Source of the DNA: Gentiana macrophylla
Lineage: Eukaryota > Streptophyta > Magnoliopsida > Gentianales > Gentianaceae
Direction: 5' to 3'
Length of the DNA stretch: 64,000 nt
Assembly: GCA_026214975.1 (NCBI GenBank)
Contig: JAOBSW010000055.1
Coordinates: 59,804-123,803, forward strand
A program made the translations under genes and the position numbers. Below, piece after piece: positions 1 to 11,183 of the stretch. The notes under the pieces were generated by a model that made no database searches, was not told the origin of the DNA, and worked only from the letters and a program-made list of their open reading frames with translations. Within the stretch, counting starts at the first letter, position 1. The number at the start of each line of letters is the position of its first letter.

Positions 1-1011
1 TTGATCCCGAGCACGAACGATCTATCCTTAGAAGAAGGCTTCTCCCCGATTTGGACAAAATGGCGGATCAAGATCCACCAATTCCAAATCCCGATCCCCA
101 AGCTCGCTTAAATCTACTCCTTCAACAAATGCAAGCTCTGCAAAGAAGCGGCAGAATCGACAAGTCGTGGCATAAATCAACAACTTCAACAATTTAGACA
201 AAACCAAATTTAATCAATCGAACCGGGACCCCTACACTCCATATCTAAACCAAGATTTTCTCGAGGGGCATAGAGACTATTCGTCCTCCCGACATGGGAG
301 GAGCGAATTTCGATCTAAAGAACGGAGTAGTTGCTACAGTTCGTAATAGCTCTTTCCATGGTATCTTTGCTCGGGAAGATCCACACGACTTCTTGTCCAC
401 ATTCGTACAAATCGTGAAGCGAGGCCATTATCCTGGTGTTGATTCTGAGATCGTAAAGTTAAAGCTATTTCCTTTCGCTTTGAAAGGTGAAGCAAGTAGG
501 TGGTTTAAATCGTTGGCACATCATTCTCTCCATACATGGAATGATGTCAAAAGAGCATTCGCTCTTAAGTGGGTTTCACCAGGCAAAATTATGGAAATGA
601 AACGGGAAATAGCTACGTTTGAGCGGTTGAATGATGAGGCTATTGGCAAGGCTTGGGAGAGATTAATCTGTTGATGAGAAATGCCCCAATCATGGATATG
701 ATGTATACATGAGTTCTTTGGAATCGTTCTATGAGGCGTCTCTCAACCGAATAGAGACTATCTTGACTCCACTGACTCATGGATCCTTCTTAGGGGAGGT
801 GATGAGACCGCTATATAGAGTGGGTGAGACAATAGCCAAGAACAATATGTGGTCAACTCCCAAGAAGACCAATGCTGTCAAGAAAGAAGGTACTGCAAGC
901 AATCCTGATACACAGCTGTTGGTTGCTCAGATGGTTGCTCAGAAGGGATCGGTTGCCAAAAAGCGCCATAAAAACAAAATCCTCCCAACAAAACGTAAAA
1001 ACAGAAAATAA
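1..1011 (+). pseudogene. Athila-like Ty3/gypsy gag fragment (first copy)
   Basis: This is the 5' part of a gypsy capsid gene that begins before the window. The first 60 bases read as the usual Athila leader peptide (Phe-Asp-Pro-Glu followed by a run of Arg), then an ATG at 61. The retrotransposon gag domain is in 294-674, with a phrase like FALKGEASRWFKSLAHHS and a downstream Trp-Glu-Arg-Leu. A C-terminal piece with ETIAKNNMWST lies in 709-1011. Stops and frameshifts separate the three blocks, so it is not functional. A second, related gag follows at 2134, so two copies or two elements abut here. Family assignment comes from my reading of the gag motifs. Confidence 0.75.
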
Positions 1012-1700
1012 TTCAAATAATCTAACCTAAGGAATAAAATAAACAATCTAAACTAAGGGACATGGAAACAACCAATATACAAACCTATGTGATCTCAATC
1101 CTAGTTCAATTCATGATTTTAATTCAAGTTATGGTTTCACCTTTTCACGAGATATAAACCCCTAATTCCTTAGTGAATTTAATCTCAAGCTACGGATTCC
1201 TAATTCCTTAGTAAATCCAATTTATCAATCTCTCATCTTCCGAATGTTGAGATCGGTTTTTCATACAAAACTAAGGTTTAGATTCAAGTTAACTTCCGTA
1301 TTTTAGAACCTAACAACCTAGATAGTTAACCGATTAATCTGTCACTAATTAACGGCTAAAAATCTCATCTTTCTATGGTGATCTAATTTACTCAACTTCC
1401 GTATGTTGTAAACGTATCAATAGCAAACAATCTTCCGATGTAATTCACATAATAGCATCATAGTCGCATGGAAAAGATACAAAACGAATTAAAGATCACA
1501 AAAGTAAATAAAGGACTGAATTAATTGAAAAGAGATCAAACTCACATAGTTTTGCACAAAGGTTGAACACCATGAATCGAGTAACGAAAATAACGGAAAA
1601 AACTACATCTAATCTAACCCCTGATCACCCGAGCACAAGGCTCGGGTGACCGGCCTTGAACTCCTCAAGAAGGGCTGCTGCTGCTGTGTTTTGCTTTTCT
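1012..1700. other. Non-coding retrotransposon-derived spacer
   Basis: No gene is visible. The stretch is AT-rich and lies between two gag copies. Read on the minus strand it resembles the T-rich, non-coding interior of a plant gypsy LTR or leader, with the phrase CGGAAG repeated several times. I found no terminal repeat or target duplication that would delimit it. A short hairpin, CACCCGAGC / GCTCGGGTG, is at 1627-1650. Confidence 0.35.
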
Positions 1701-2133
1701 GCTCTGATCCTCGTTTTTCAGTTTTTGAACGAACGTCCAATCATACAGACGCTCGTCCATTCTGAAAAATTTCCTTTTCTCATTTCTTGGTCAAACGGCG
1801 CCTGGTCATCCAAACGCCCGTTTGTTTAGTAAAACGCCTCTGAATCGCTTTTAGTATATCGATTTGGCGTCTATTGAACCGCACGCCCGTCCGGGACTTC
1901 AGATGCACGCGCGTTCACGATTCGAACGCCCGTCCGTCTATCTTTCTTGTTCTTCTCCTTTCTTCTCTTAGCTTGTATTCCAAGGTTAACTCTTCATCAA
2001 CTCGACTTTTAGTCGGTGTTGACCTCTCTGTTGTCCTCTGGTTTATGCAAACCGAAGCAAGAAGGACCTCTCCTTTTGATCAGTAACCGAACAGTCCATC
2101 CTAAGAAGAAGGCTTTTTCCCGATCTAGACATC
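1700..2133 (+). other. Gypsy leader with reiterated CGCCCGTC words
   Basis: This is the untranslated leader just before the second gag. It contains several GC-rich 8-10 base words of the type ACGCCCGTCC or GACGCTCGTCC at about 1738-1950. The same words occur in the 3' LTR of the element at 9950-10100 and 10855-10940, which links this stretch to that element. The last 60 bases encode the usual peptide before gag (Arg-Arg-Thr-Ser then Phe-Asp). Confidence 0.5.
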
Positions 2134-3694
2134 ATGGTCGACCGGTTTCAAAATCCGAATCTAGTTCCTCCTAATCCAGCCCTCCCAAATCAAAATCCAG
2201 ACCCTCAAGCTCAAATTGAATCGGCTCCTTCAACAAATACAGGTTGTTACAACAACAACGAATCAAACAAGTCGGCCTACAAAACCAATTGCAACAACTT
2301 CATCAAGCCCGGCCAAGCCCGGCTAAATCAAGACCCCTATGCCCCTTATCTTAACCAAGACTTCACGGAGGGCATAGACCTATTCGACCTCCGAGATATG
2401 GGGCAAGTACATTTCGATCCGAAGAATGGAGTGGTTGGGTGGTCCAAAATAGCTCCTTTCATGGCAATCGCTCAAGAAGATCCTCATGACTTCTTGTCCA
2501 CTTTTGTTCAAATTCCCATGGCCGGCCATTATCCGGGTGTTGATTCCGAGATTGTTAAGTGAAACTTTTCCCGCTTGCTTTAAAAGGTGAAGCAAACAGA
2601 TGGTTCAAATCCTTACCCCATCACTCTCTCCATACTGGCCGATGTTAAAAGAGCCTTCGCTCTCAAATTGCTTCACCTGGAACGATAATGGGCCTTAAAC
2701 GTGATATAGCTAATTTTGAGCAATTAGAAGGAGAAAGCGTAGGAAAGGCACGGGAAAGGTTGAATTTGTTAATGAGGAAATGCCCTAACCATGGATACAC
2801 TCGACATGAGCTCCTAGAATTATTCTATCAGGGTGTTACTCAACCCAATAGAGATTATTTAGATTCCATGCTCATGGATCTTTTAGGCGGAGGAGATGAT
2901 GCTGCCTATAGGGTAGCTGAAACAATTGCCAAAAACAACATGTGGTCAACCTCTAGGAAGACCCATGTTGAGGAAGATAAGAGGAAATCTGATGCAAGCG
3001 ATCCTGTAACACAGAAGTTGGTTGCTCAAGTGGAAATGATAAACCAACAGATGGCTAATTTACAAATGCAAAGAAATGAAGGATCGGGGATATGAGTCTT
3101 TCGGGAACGCAGCGAGCAATGAGAACGGAGATGAAGTAAATGCGATAGGCAACGAGAATCAAACTTTTCATAATTTCAATCAAAATTACGGTCAATCAAG
3201 CTATAATCCAAACCGTAACTTTTCTGGAAATCCGCGAAACAGTTATTATACGCCACCTGGCGCATCCAATTCCAACCAGTCCTTCAACTCCAACAATCAA
3301 AGGCCCCAAGGTAATTGGGCTCAAACACAAAATCCACAGCCCACCTCTATCTCTCAAAAGAAATTGATGAGCTAGTAGATATGGTGCAAGCACTAGCCAC
3401 CGGTCAAAAGGCGATAGAGAGCAGATTGGCCAGATGGTCGATCAACAAGCAAGCGAGTCCCAAGGAAGACTGCCGAGTTACACAGATAAAAATCCTAAGG
3501 CAGAAGTAAGTGCCTGTAATGCCATCACACCACAGTGGAATTATGGACAAGAAGAGGAGTTGAATGCGATTACACTTAGAAGCGGAAAGAGAGTTGGACC
3601 CGAGAAGATGTCGGAAGCGAGTAGCCCCTCCCGACGCCATGAGTTCGAGGAGGATAAAGAAAGCAGACAAATACCGAAGAAAGCGGCAAAGTGA
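2134..3694 (+). pseudogene. Athila-like gag (second copy) and gag-protease linker
   Basis: This is a nucleocapsid/capsid gene of a gypsy element, normally packaging element RNA in cytoplasmic particles. The ATG at 2134 opens a Pro/Asn/Gln-rich N-terminus. The gag domain runs from about 2400 to 2950, with the phrases YPGVDSEIVK and RWFKSLPHHS, and then ETIAKNNMWST near 2920-2950. It is broken by a frameshift near 2560 and a stop near 2645. A low-complexity Asn/Ser/Gln stretch follows (3076-3375). The Athila hallmark ITLRSGK is encoded near 3570. It is the same gene as the fragment at 1-1011 but clearly diverged, so the two are not a recent tandem duplication. Confidence 0.8.
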
Positions 3695-3819
3695 GCGAGA
3701 GCCGAATGATAATGATTCTTCGGGAGAAAGTGATGAGGATGTTTGAAAGAATAGTCGATGGCCGAACCCACGACTAAAAGAAAGTTGAAAAGTTTGTCGA
3801 TGGAAGGATAGGAGGATGA

Positions 3820-4640
3820 AGCCATTAAAAATCAAATTCCAATCAATCATCCGAAAACCCTTCCTTATCCAAAGAAAGAAAAATGAGAATACTTTGAACT
3901 CGATAAAACTTACGATGGAGTGAGGAAGTCGCTGCAGAGAAACCATGGTGACTATGCCTCTTGCCGAAGTGTTAATCGAGATGCCTAAATGCTCCAAGTT
4001 TCTTAAGGACGCTGTGGAAATAAGAGGAAGTTGAAAGGAATGGCAGATGAAGTGCTAAACGAAGAATGCTCGGCAATTTCTCGAGCATTGCAATAAAACG
4101 TGGTGACCCGGACGACCTTCAATCTCTTGCATGATCGAAGGCGCGACGTTCCACAATGTCTTATCGCGACTCTGTGTGCCTCTGTTAATGTGATGCCTTT
4201 GAACATCCGCAAAAGTCTCGGGTTGGACAAAAGGCTAAGGGAGCGCCCGCCTCTCTTGGGTTGGTGGACAAATCTAGCCGTTTAGCGGCCGGTTGCGTTA
4301 ACAATGTCCTTACCCATGTTAAACAATTGGTGTTTCCAACCGATGTGGTTATATTGGACTACCAATCGACAAGGAAATGCCCACGATCCTAGGCCGGCCT
4401 TTCTTGGACACCGCCGCCGCCACCATTGACTTCCACATCTGGCCAAATTACCTTGAGAATAGGAGACACTTCCATTTCCATTGAGCAAGGTAAAGTTCGA
4501 AGAATCCCCAATTCAGTGGAATTTCATTCATTGAAGCAATTTATGGGGATGAATTTGACCTCGATGAAGAGCTCGCAGAGACAGAGCCCTGGATGTCATA
4601 AATCACGAAGAAGAAGAAAACAAGCTGTTCAAGAGCCGTA
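3820..4640 (+). pseudogene. Athila-like retropepsin remnant
   Basis: This is a degraded aspartic protease segment between gag and RT. The phrase KFLKDAVE lies near 3990-4020 and EECSAISRAL near 4060. The words that normally surround the active site, including NVMPLNIRKSLGL, lie near 4160-4225, and the C-terminal ILGRPFLDTAAATIDF phrase lies near 4383-4430. The Asp-x-Gly triad that should stand just before the Ala-Ser-x-Asn phrase is missing: the sequence reads Leu-Cys-Ala-Ser-Val. Several stops also interrupt the frame. Enzyme activity is therefore impossible for this copy. Confidence 0.65.
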
Positions 4641-4841
4641 GTCATCTGTAGAGAGTTGTCTCAACAACTTGCGCATCACCGAGCCTATAAGTGCATGTAA
4701 AATTTGGGACATTCCAGGGGATGAGCGGTGGGTGATCTCAAGGAGCTCAATCAGTGCAGACTTTAACCTTGCGTAAGAGGAAATTTTAATGGGAATTTGG
4801 GATGAAATCAATTCGGAAAGAAGCTACCCATTGGGAGTTGG

Positions 4842-5873
4842 ATGATTGGGAGCAACTTGGATGAACTTGAAGAAGAAGAGCTTAAGAAGATGATTGCACA
4901 TCGCAAAGAAAAACGGAAGAGCGACAGGAGATCCTTTGATGACGTTATTCAATACCTTTCTAGGATAACACCCCAGGAAGATGAAGTGTTTTTCAGTCAA
5001 CCGGTCCAAACTCAAATGGAAAAAGGTGGTCCGTTAAAATCTAGCATCGAGCAACCACCTGTTGACTTAGAGTTGAAACCGCTTCCACAACATCTAAAAT
5101 ACATCTTTCTTAAAGACGGTGATAAGTTGCCCCTAATCATCTCATCTAAACTCGGGCCTGAGCAAGAGGCAGAATTGATCAAAGTGCTGGAGAAACATAT
5201 CCTCGCATTCGGATGGCGGTGGGCGATATCGGAGAATCGGCCGGATGTATGCATGCATAAGATCCGAACGGAGGAAGGAGCGAAAAAGGTCAGACAACCG
5301 CAGAGAAGGCTGAATCCGCATATGCAGGAGGTTGTCAAAAAGGAGATCATCAAATGGCTTGATATGGGGATTATTTATGCCATCGCCGACAGTGAGTGGG
5401 TTAGCCCTACTCAAGTTGTGCCAAAGAAGGGGGGTATTACCGTAGAAAAAAATGAAAAAGGGGAGGAAATTGCCTTACGCCTTGTGGATGGTTATAGTGG
5501 TCTCAGATTGATTATCGCAGATTGAACGAAGTCACCGCAAAAGATCATTTCCCTTACCCTTCATTGACCAACCTAATTGAAAGGCGAGTGGTCACAAATA
5601 TTATTGTTTTTTCGATGGATATTCGGGTACTTCCAGATAGCCATCGATCCTAATGATCGTGAAAGACCACGTTTACGTGTCCATCCTGGCACTTTTGCCT
5701 TCCGCAGAATGCCATTCGGCCTATGCAATGCACCCGCGACTTTTCAACGGTGCATGTTAGCCATTTTTGATGGACTAGTGGAACAATGCATGGAGGTCTT
5801 CATGGATGACTTCTCAGTCTATGGCGACAGTTTTGATGAGATCTTAAAGAATCTAGATATGGTACTCAAATGA
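4842..5873 (+). pseudogene. Gypsy reverse transcriptase, frameshifted
   Basis: This copies element RNA into DNA in the family. The first block (4842-5525) covers the protease-RT connector and the RT fingers, with LKYIFLKDGDKLPLIISSKL, NPHMQEVVKKEIIKWLDMGIIY and VSPTQVVPKKGG. After a frameshift near 5520 the palm follows (5577-5873), with FRRMPFGLCNAPATFQRCM and the catalytic box FMDD at about 5799-5810. The tail of RT (5880-6230) is further broken. The WRVCIDYRKLN phrase is corrupted around 5480-5530. Confidence 0.85.
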
Positions 5874-6236
5874 TGTGTTGAGAAAAATTTGGTGCTTAAT
5901 CGAGAAATGCCATTTTCTAGTTGTGAAGGGATTGTTTTGGGACACCAGTTGTCCAGTGAAGGTATTCAGTGGATAGGGCTAAAGTAGCGGCCATTGAGAA
6001 AATGTCATATCCAAAGACAGATTAAGGAGTACGAGGATTCTTGGGACATGTAGGCTTTTATCGGCGATTTATTAAAGATTTTTCGACAATAGCAAAGCCG
6101 CTTATCCAACTCTTTGAAAGAGGAAGTAGAGTTCGTGTTTGATGATGCGTGCAAGGAAGCTTTCAAATGCTTAAAGGATAAGTTAACCAAAGTGCCCCCA
6201 TTTTGATCGCGCCGACCGACTAAACCTTTCGAACTC

Positions 6237-6605
6237 ATGTGCGATGCCTCTAACTACGCTTATAGCGCAGCTTTAGGGCAAAGGATTGATAAGAAGTTCA
6301 GACCAATCTACTATGCGAGCCGAACTTTGAACCCAGCTCAGTGTAACTACACTACTACAGAGAAAGAATTCCTAGCGGTCGTTTTCGCTATGGATAAGTT
6401 TCGAAGTTACCTTCTTGGGTCTCAAGTCGTGGTTTGGACAGATCACGCAGCGTTACGCTACCTCATGGAAAAAACAGATGCTAAACCAAGGTTATTGAGA
6501 TGGATTCTGATCCTACAGGAATTTGACCTTGAAATTAAGGATAAGAAGGGTAGCGAAAATGTTGTAGCTGATCACTTATCTCGCCTAGTGAACGAGGGTG
6601 ACGAA
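6237..6605 (+). pseudogene. Gypsy RNase H domain
   Basis: This domain normally degrades RNA in the RNA/DNA hybrid during element replication. It is the best preserved block of the element. It shows CDAS (first catalytic Asp) at its start, the YTTTEKEFLAVVFA phrase with the catalytic Glu, WTDHAALRYL with the second Asp, and GSENVVADHLSRL at its end. It reads open from 6237 through the spacer to integrase at 6794, but it is cut off from the RT by stops upstream. Confidence 0.85.
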
Positions 6606-7870
6606 AATCCTAAGGAAATAGGCATTGACTTTCCGACTGAGCAGTTAATGAGACTAGAGAATGTGAGGCCGTGGTATGTCGATTACGCCAATTACTTAGC
6701 GATCGGGCATTTAGAAGAGATGACGATCGTGAAAGAAAAGAAGTTTTTCGGTGACTTGAAGTATCTCGTGATGGGAGGATCCACATTTGTTTAAAATCTG
6801 CAAGGACGGGTTGCTTAGAAGGTGCGTTCCGGAGCATGAACAATTGGATATCTTGGAGCAATGCCATAGTGGTCCTGCTGGTGGACACTACGGAGCACCT
6901 AAGACAGTCACAAAAATCCTTCAAGCTGGATTTTACTGGCCCACTCTGTTCGAAGACGCTGAAGCCTTTTGCAAAGGCTGTGATAGATGTCAAAGAGTAG
7001 GGAGGCTCAGTAATAGGATGGAGATGCCTTTGAGGCCTATTTTGGAATGTGAAGTCTTCGACGTGTGGGGCATCGATTTCATGGGACCTTTCCCATCATC
7101 GTGCGGCAATAAATATATCCTAGTCTGCGTTGACTATGTTTCCAAATGGGTAGAGGCTATAGCCACCCAAACCAATGATCACAAAGTTGTAAAGAAATTC
7201 TTGCAAAAGAATATCTTTACTAGATTTGGCTGTCCTAGAGCCCTTATCAGCGATGAAGGTTCGCATTTCTGTAATGCACCACTGGATAAAATACTTGAGA
7301 GATATGGTGTCAAGCATAGAATTGGTACACCATACCACCCCCAAACCAGTGGCCAAGTCGAAGTGAGCAACAGAAGTCTTAAAGCGGATTTTGGAGAAAA
7401 CGGTGAATTCTAATAGATCCAATCGAGTCGAAGTTGGACGACGCACTCTGGGCTTATCGCATCGCTGCTCAAGACCCCTATGGGTACGCCGCCATTTCAA
7501 ATGGTTTACGGCAAGGCATGCCATCTTCCAATCGAGCTTGAGCACACAGAGCTTACTGGGCTATTAAATTCTTGAATTTTGATAGCCACTCTGTGGGGGA
7601 GAAGAGATTATTGCAATTAAACGAGCTCGATGAATTTAGACTCCGAGCATATGAGAATGCCAAACTGAGCAAGGAAAGAACGAAAGCGCTCCATGATGCT
7701 AAAATAAAGGACATAGATTTCAAGGTAGGGGAGATGGCTTTACTTTACAACACCAGATTACATCTGCTTTCTTTGGCAAGCTTAAGTCCGATGGTCCGGA
7801 CCCTTTGAAATTGTCGAAGTTCATCCGGGAGGAGCGATTTCCTTGAAAGGTACAATGGTCAACCTTTTAA
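6606..7870 (+). pseudogene. Gypsy integrase
   Basis: This inserts element cDNA in the family. The N-terminal zinc-binding module is in 6840-7005 (His at CHSG, His at GGHYG, Cys pair CKGCDRC). The catalytic core shows Asp in [10 protein letters not shown] (about 7064-7095), Asp in LISDEGSHF (about 7240-7270) and Glu in [11 protein letters not shown] (about 7350-7385), so all three acidic residues are present. A frameshift follows at about 7400. The C-terminal piece with LRAYENAKLSKERTKALHD lies at 7625-7700. GRPFxxD-type residues do not occur here. Frameshifts at about 6790 and 7410 break the polyprotein. Confidence 0.85.
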
Positions 7871-7899
7871 AGTGAACGGTCATAGATTGAAAAAGTATT

Positions 7900-8244
7900 T
7901 TGGCCAACCTTATGAAGTACACGAGGTCATATACTTTCAAAAGTTGGTTGGCGTGCTCACTGTCTTTGAATTGTGATGAGATTCCATCCGAATTCTTTGC
8001 TTCGAATGATGGCATCCTTACCCTTACAGAAGCTTCTACCACGATTCCTGCACCTATCATTCCGCCGGTACCACATGTAAAAGAAGTTGAGACGAAGACG
8101 AAAGTCAGTGCTGTATGGAAAGCCAAGTTAAAGAACTTGGTAGGGCACTTCACTTGTGGAGGTTGTGGTCAAACCTCGGTCCTTCACCCTGATTCTGATG
8201 ATGAGGTGGCCGCATTTAAGCCAAAGTGGGCCGACCCGGGGTGA
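7900..8244 (+). other. Tail of the pol region, uncertain
   Basis: The reading frame continues with the typical end of an Athila polyprotein (a Gly-Pro-Phe-x-Ile/Val phrase near 7800, HRLKKYF near 7880). It then runs into a short acidic, Pro/Thr-rich tail with a CGGCG motif near 8157-8175. I do not recognise a domain. Just after it, at about 8280-8310, the GCGCTCCTAGGAGGCAACC sequence resembles the conserved non-coding stretch that follows pol in this group. Confidence 0.45.
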
Positions 8245-9607
8245 CTTTGAAGAGTATGTCAAGCTAATGACATAAAAAGAGCGCTCCTAGGAGGCAACCT
8301 AGTTTTATTTTCTGTTAGGTTAGTTATTTATAGAAGTAGTACATTGGTTGTTTGCATGAGATGTTTATTCCGTTTACGTGCTGCTGAATGTGTGGTTTGC
8401 TCATATACCCCGTGTACCCCGAGATTATATGGTATGTCGAGTGTTGAGATACTTTCGAGCGGTGTTCGCGTGCCACACTTATGTCAGTGGTGTCTATTCA
8501 AGTTGTAGCGGTACATTCATGCTCCGGCCTGACCTCTGCCAACTTGCATACGACGACCAGCTAAGTTTGTTTTTTTCTTTTACTCTGCACATTCTGTGGA
8601 CATAATGTGATTTAAGTGTGGGGGGGTAAATTGGGTATGTTTTCATGCTATATCTTTGAATTATGAGTGAATTTTTAATTTTTAAATTTCGTCAAATTTA
8701 AAATTTTTTGTGAGTCTCGAGCATATAATTAGAACTAGATGCTTGCTAGTTGTAGTTTTCTAAAGATGATAGTATGTGACTTAGTGAGATAATTATAGCA
8801 TGTTTTACTTTTATGGAGATAGTATTCCTTTTACACTCACGAAAGCCTTTGATATTGAACCAAGATTTTTGAACTTTATCCTTTCATTATTTTGATGATT
8901 TATCTTAGGAAGGCCAGTATAGTGACACCTTAGTTGGACCATGTGCTGTGAATATCATAAAGTTTGAATGTGATAAGTGAGATGTAACTTATGTCTGGAA
9001 AAAATGAATAAGTAGTGAATCATAATAAATACGTTTGTCGAAAGCTGGTTAATGATTTGAGTGAGGTAGGGTATACCACGTATGTCCTATACCACTATGA
9101 TGACCAGAAGCTCACGACAGTCAGTTTATAGCTACCTTATGATTTGAGTAGGTAGGGGGTTATCTCGAAATGTCCTACTCTACTATGATGGGTAAGAGCT
9201 TATTCTGATATGCGTTGAATTTGAAAATTTTGAAAAATGATGAATAAGAATAAAAAAATAGAGTGAAGTCTTTGTTATCATGGATCTTATACCCAGTAGA
9301 ACCGCATGATATCTTTGTAGGATTATCCCTCTTTGAGTGCGTGGGAAGGCTTAGTGTGAAGCTATTCTTCATGTCTGCACCTAGGATAGTCATTGAAGTT
9401 TTTGAGAGGATATTTCTTCGAAAGGCTTGTTAAATTTGAGAATGGCTTGTCACACATACACTGAATCTATCTCTGTGATGGTATTGTAGGCTATAGTTGT
9501 TGTATCTTTTGTTACGTGAGTTAGAGATCTATGTGGAGTGCAGGAAGGTTGAGCTATAGTTTTGATTGTTTTGCTCGGGACGAACAAAAGTTTAAGTGTG
9601 GGGGAGT
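8245..9607 (+). other. Gypsy 3' untranslated region and polypurine tract
   Basis: No ORF of substance is visible. Two polypurine-like motifs TTTAAGTGTGGGGG occur, at about 8610-8626 and at 9590-9604. The second lies directly before the 3' LTR and is the likely plus-strand primer. Between them lie two imperfect direct copies of a block containing GATTTGAGT..GGTAGGG..TGTCCTA..CTACTATGATG (about 9050-9110 and 9135-9190). Confidence 0.55.
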
Positions 9608-11183
9608 TGTTCTCGGTGAAATTTATGGTTTTTATCGCATTATTAGAGAACAATATCTTTCGTATTTTAGTAATTTTTTGAGAAAATTATATGTTTAAAG
9701 GCGTGAATTTGGATAATGGGGTTAGAAGTGTCAAAAGTGTAATTTGGGCGCTTTTATGTGTTAAATTTATTGAATTATTATTATTTGGGGATGACTACAT
9801 GTTTTATCTATTATGTAGATGCTTAATTTCGAGTGCATAAAGAGGATAAATGAGGTTCAATTCGAATTACAAGAGATAAACATGGAATTGGCTTGAAGAA
9901 GAATGGATAACTATGAAGAAATCCGATCCTCAAAGATATTGGACGGGCGCCCATCGATCGCATTTAAAGCGCCCAGAGTGAATCAAGCGCCCATGAAGCG
10001 TCGAGTCATATTTACATACAGAGTCTCCAGACGTAGTTCGAACGCAGCGCCGAATCTCCGTCGAGATAAATGAACGCAGCGCCCATGACCTTGGACGGGC
10101 GCCCAAAGGCCGCTTTTGACCTAGCCGACCTAAAATCCTATAAATAGCGGCGTGTATTAAACCCTAGGGGACATCCCATACGCATCATTCACTCATAACA
10201 AACCCTAGCAGCCGCATTATTCAAAGAGGAGAGTCAAAGATGTATCTCTCCATTCCAATGATTATGTCTAACAACATGATTGTTGGCTAAACGCATAGCA
10301 GTGGAACAACCGGAGGATATCACATCAACGTCATCACAACCATGATTCGTTAGTTTATCTTTAGTTATGATTTTGAATACTTTGTTTTATTTATCGCTTG
10401 AATCCCGATTTATTGGTTAAGAGTTTCATTAGATAGGAATGTCAATGAACCTCTATGTTGTTTGAATTTTTATGGAAATATAATTCAACAATAGTTTTTA
10501 ATTCAATCGATACAATTGATGATGTTTTGAGGAATCATATATCGTTAGTTGGGTATTACAATTTGGGAACGAATTGTTGATCTTGTGATGAATGTTATTT
10601 GTTTTTCTTGGAAAAGTAAACAAACCCTAGAAATTGATCTAAAGGAATTTAGTCGGTTTCGTGATTGATCATACCAATAAAACTGTATTCGAATCATAAA
10701 CTGGTTGTTTGATTGTTGAGTGATAGATTCTAGGTGTTCTACTGTCTCCCCTTTATAATTTGATACAAAAATCGTTTGCATAAGCTTAGTTTAAGTTTTA
10801 GTTTTTAAACCTTTAGATTTCCTGCAACTTTTTCGTAATTTTCTGTTGGTTCGTAGTTGGACGCTCGTCCGAAATAGCGACCTTTCGTCCGGTAGATTTA
10901 GTTTCAGACGCGTCCGCACAGCAGCGCCGTCCGTATTCTTTATTTTCTTATTTTCTGCTTGTTTTTATCTCTGTTTTAGTTTTAGTTCTTAGGTTTAGTC
11001 TTTAGTTAGTTTTAACCTTAGTTTAGATAGATAATTGTGACATAATCGATAGAATAATTGTCCCTTGATCCGATAAACATTCCACTCCCTTAGGACGACC
11101 CGTAAACATCCTATACTACGATCCTTATACTTGGGGTGTTTCGGTTTATAAATTTAAAACTAGTTTTTACCGAACACTTATCA
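9608..11183 (+). repeat. 3' LTR of the Athila-like element
   Basis: It starts with TGTTCTCGG right behind a polypurine tract and ends with CACTTATCA at 11183. The sequence switches there to the coding strand of an unrelated antisense ORF. It includes a TATA box (CTATAAATAGCGG, 10138-10150), 450 bases after the LTR start. Short GC-rich GGACGGGCG/CGCTCGTCC words occur before and after the TATA box. No second LTR copy is visible, so the ends are inferred from the TG..CA rule, the polypurine tract and the sequence switch. Confidence 0.65.
10138..10150 (+). promoter_or_regulatory. TATA box in gypsy LTR
   Basis: The sequence CTATAAATAGCGG lies in the middle of the LTR, followed by AAACCCTAGG. This is the usual position of the Pol II promoter that starts the genomic RNA of an LTR element. 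Confidence 0.6.

Larger units (their letters stand above)
1700..11183 (+). mobile_element. Athila-like Ty3/gypsy LTR retrotransposon, decayed, left end uncertain
   Basis: A gypsy element can be followed in the order leader, gag, protease, reverse transcriptase, RNase H, integrase, long 3' untranslated region, polypurine tract and 3' LTR. The gag motif, the ITLRSGK linker after gag, the [10 protein letters not shown] phrase in integrase and the domain order point to the Athila group. The 3' LTR ends at 11183 inside the antisense ORF of an older element. I see no matching 5' LTR in the window. Either it lies further left or it was lost when the two gag copies were juxtaposed. Every coding block has stops or frameshifts, so the copy is inactive. 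Confidence 0.8.
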
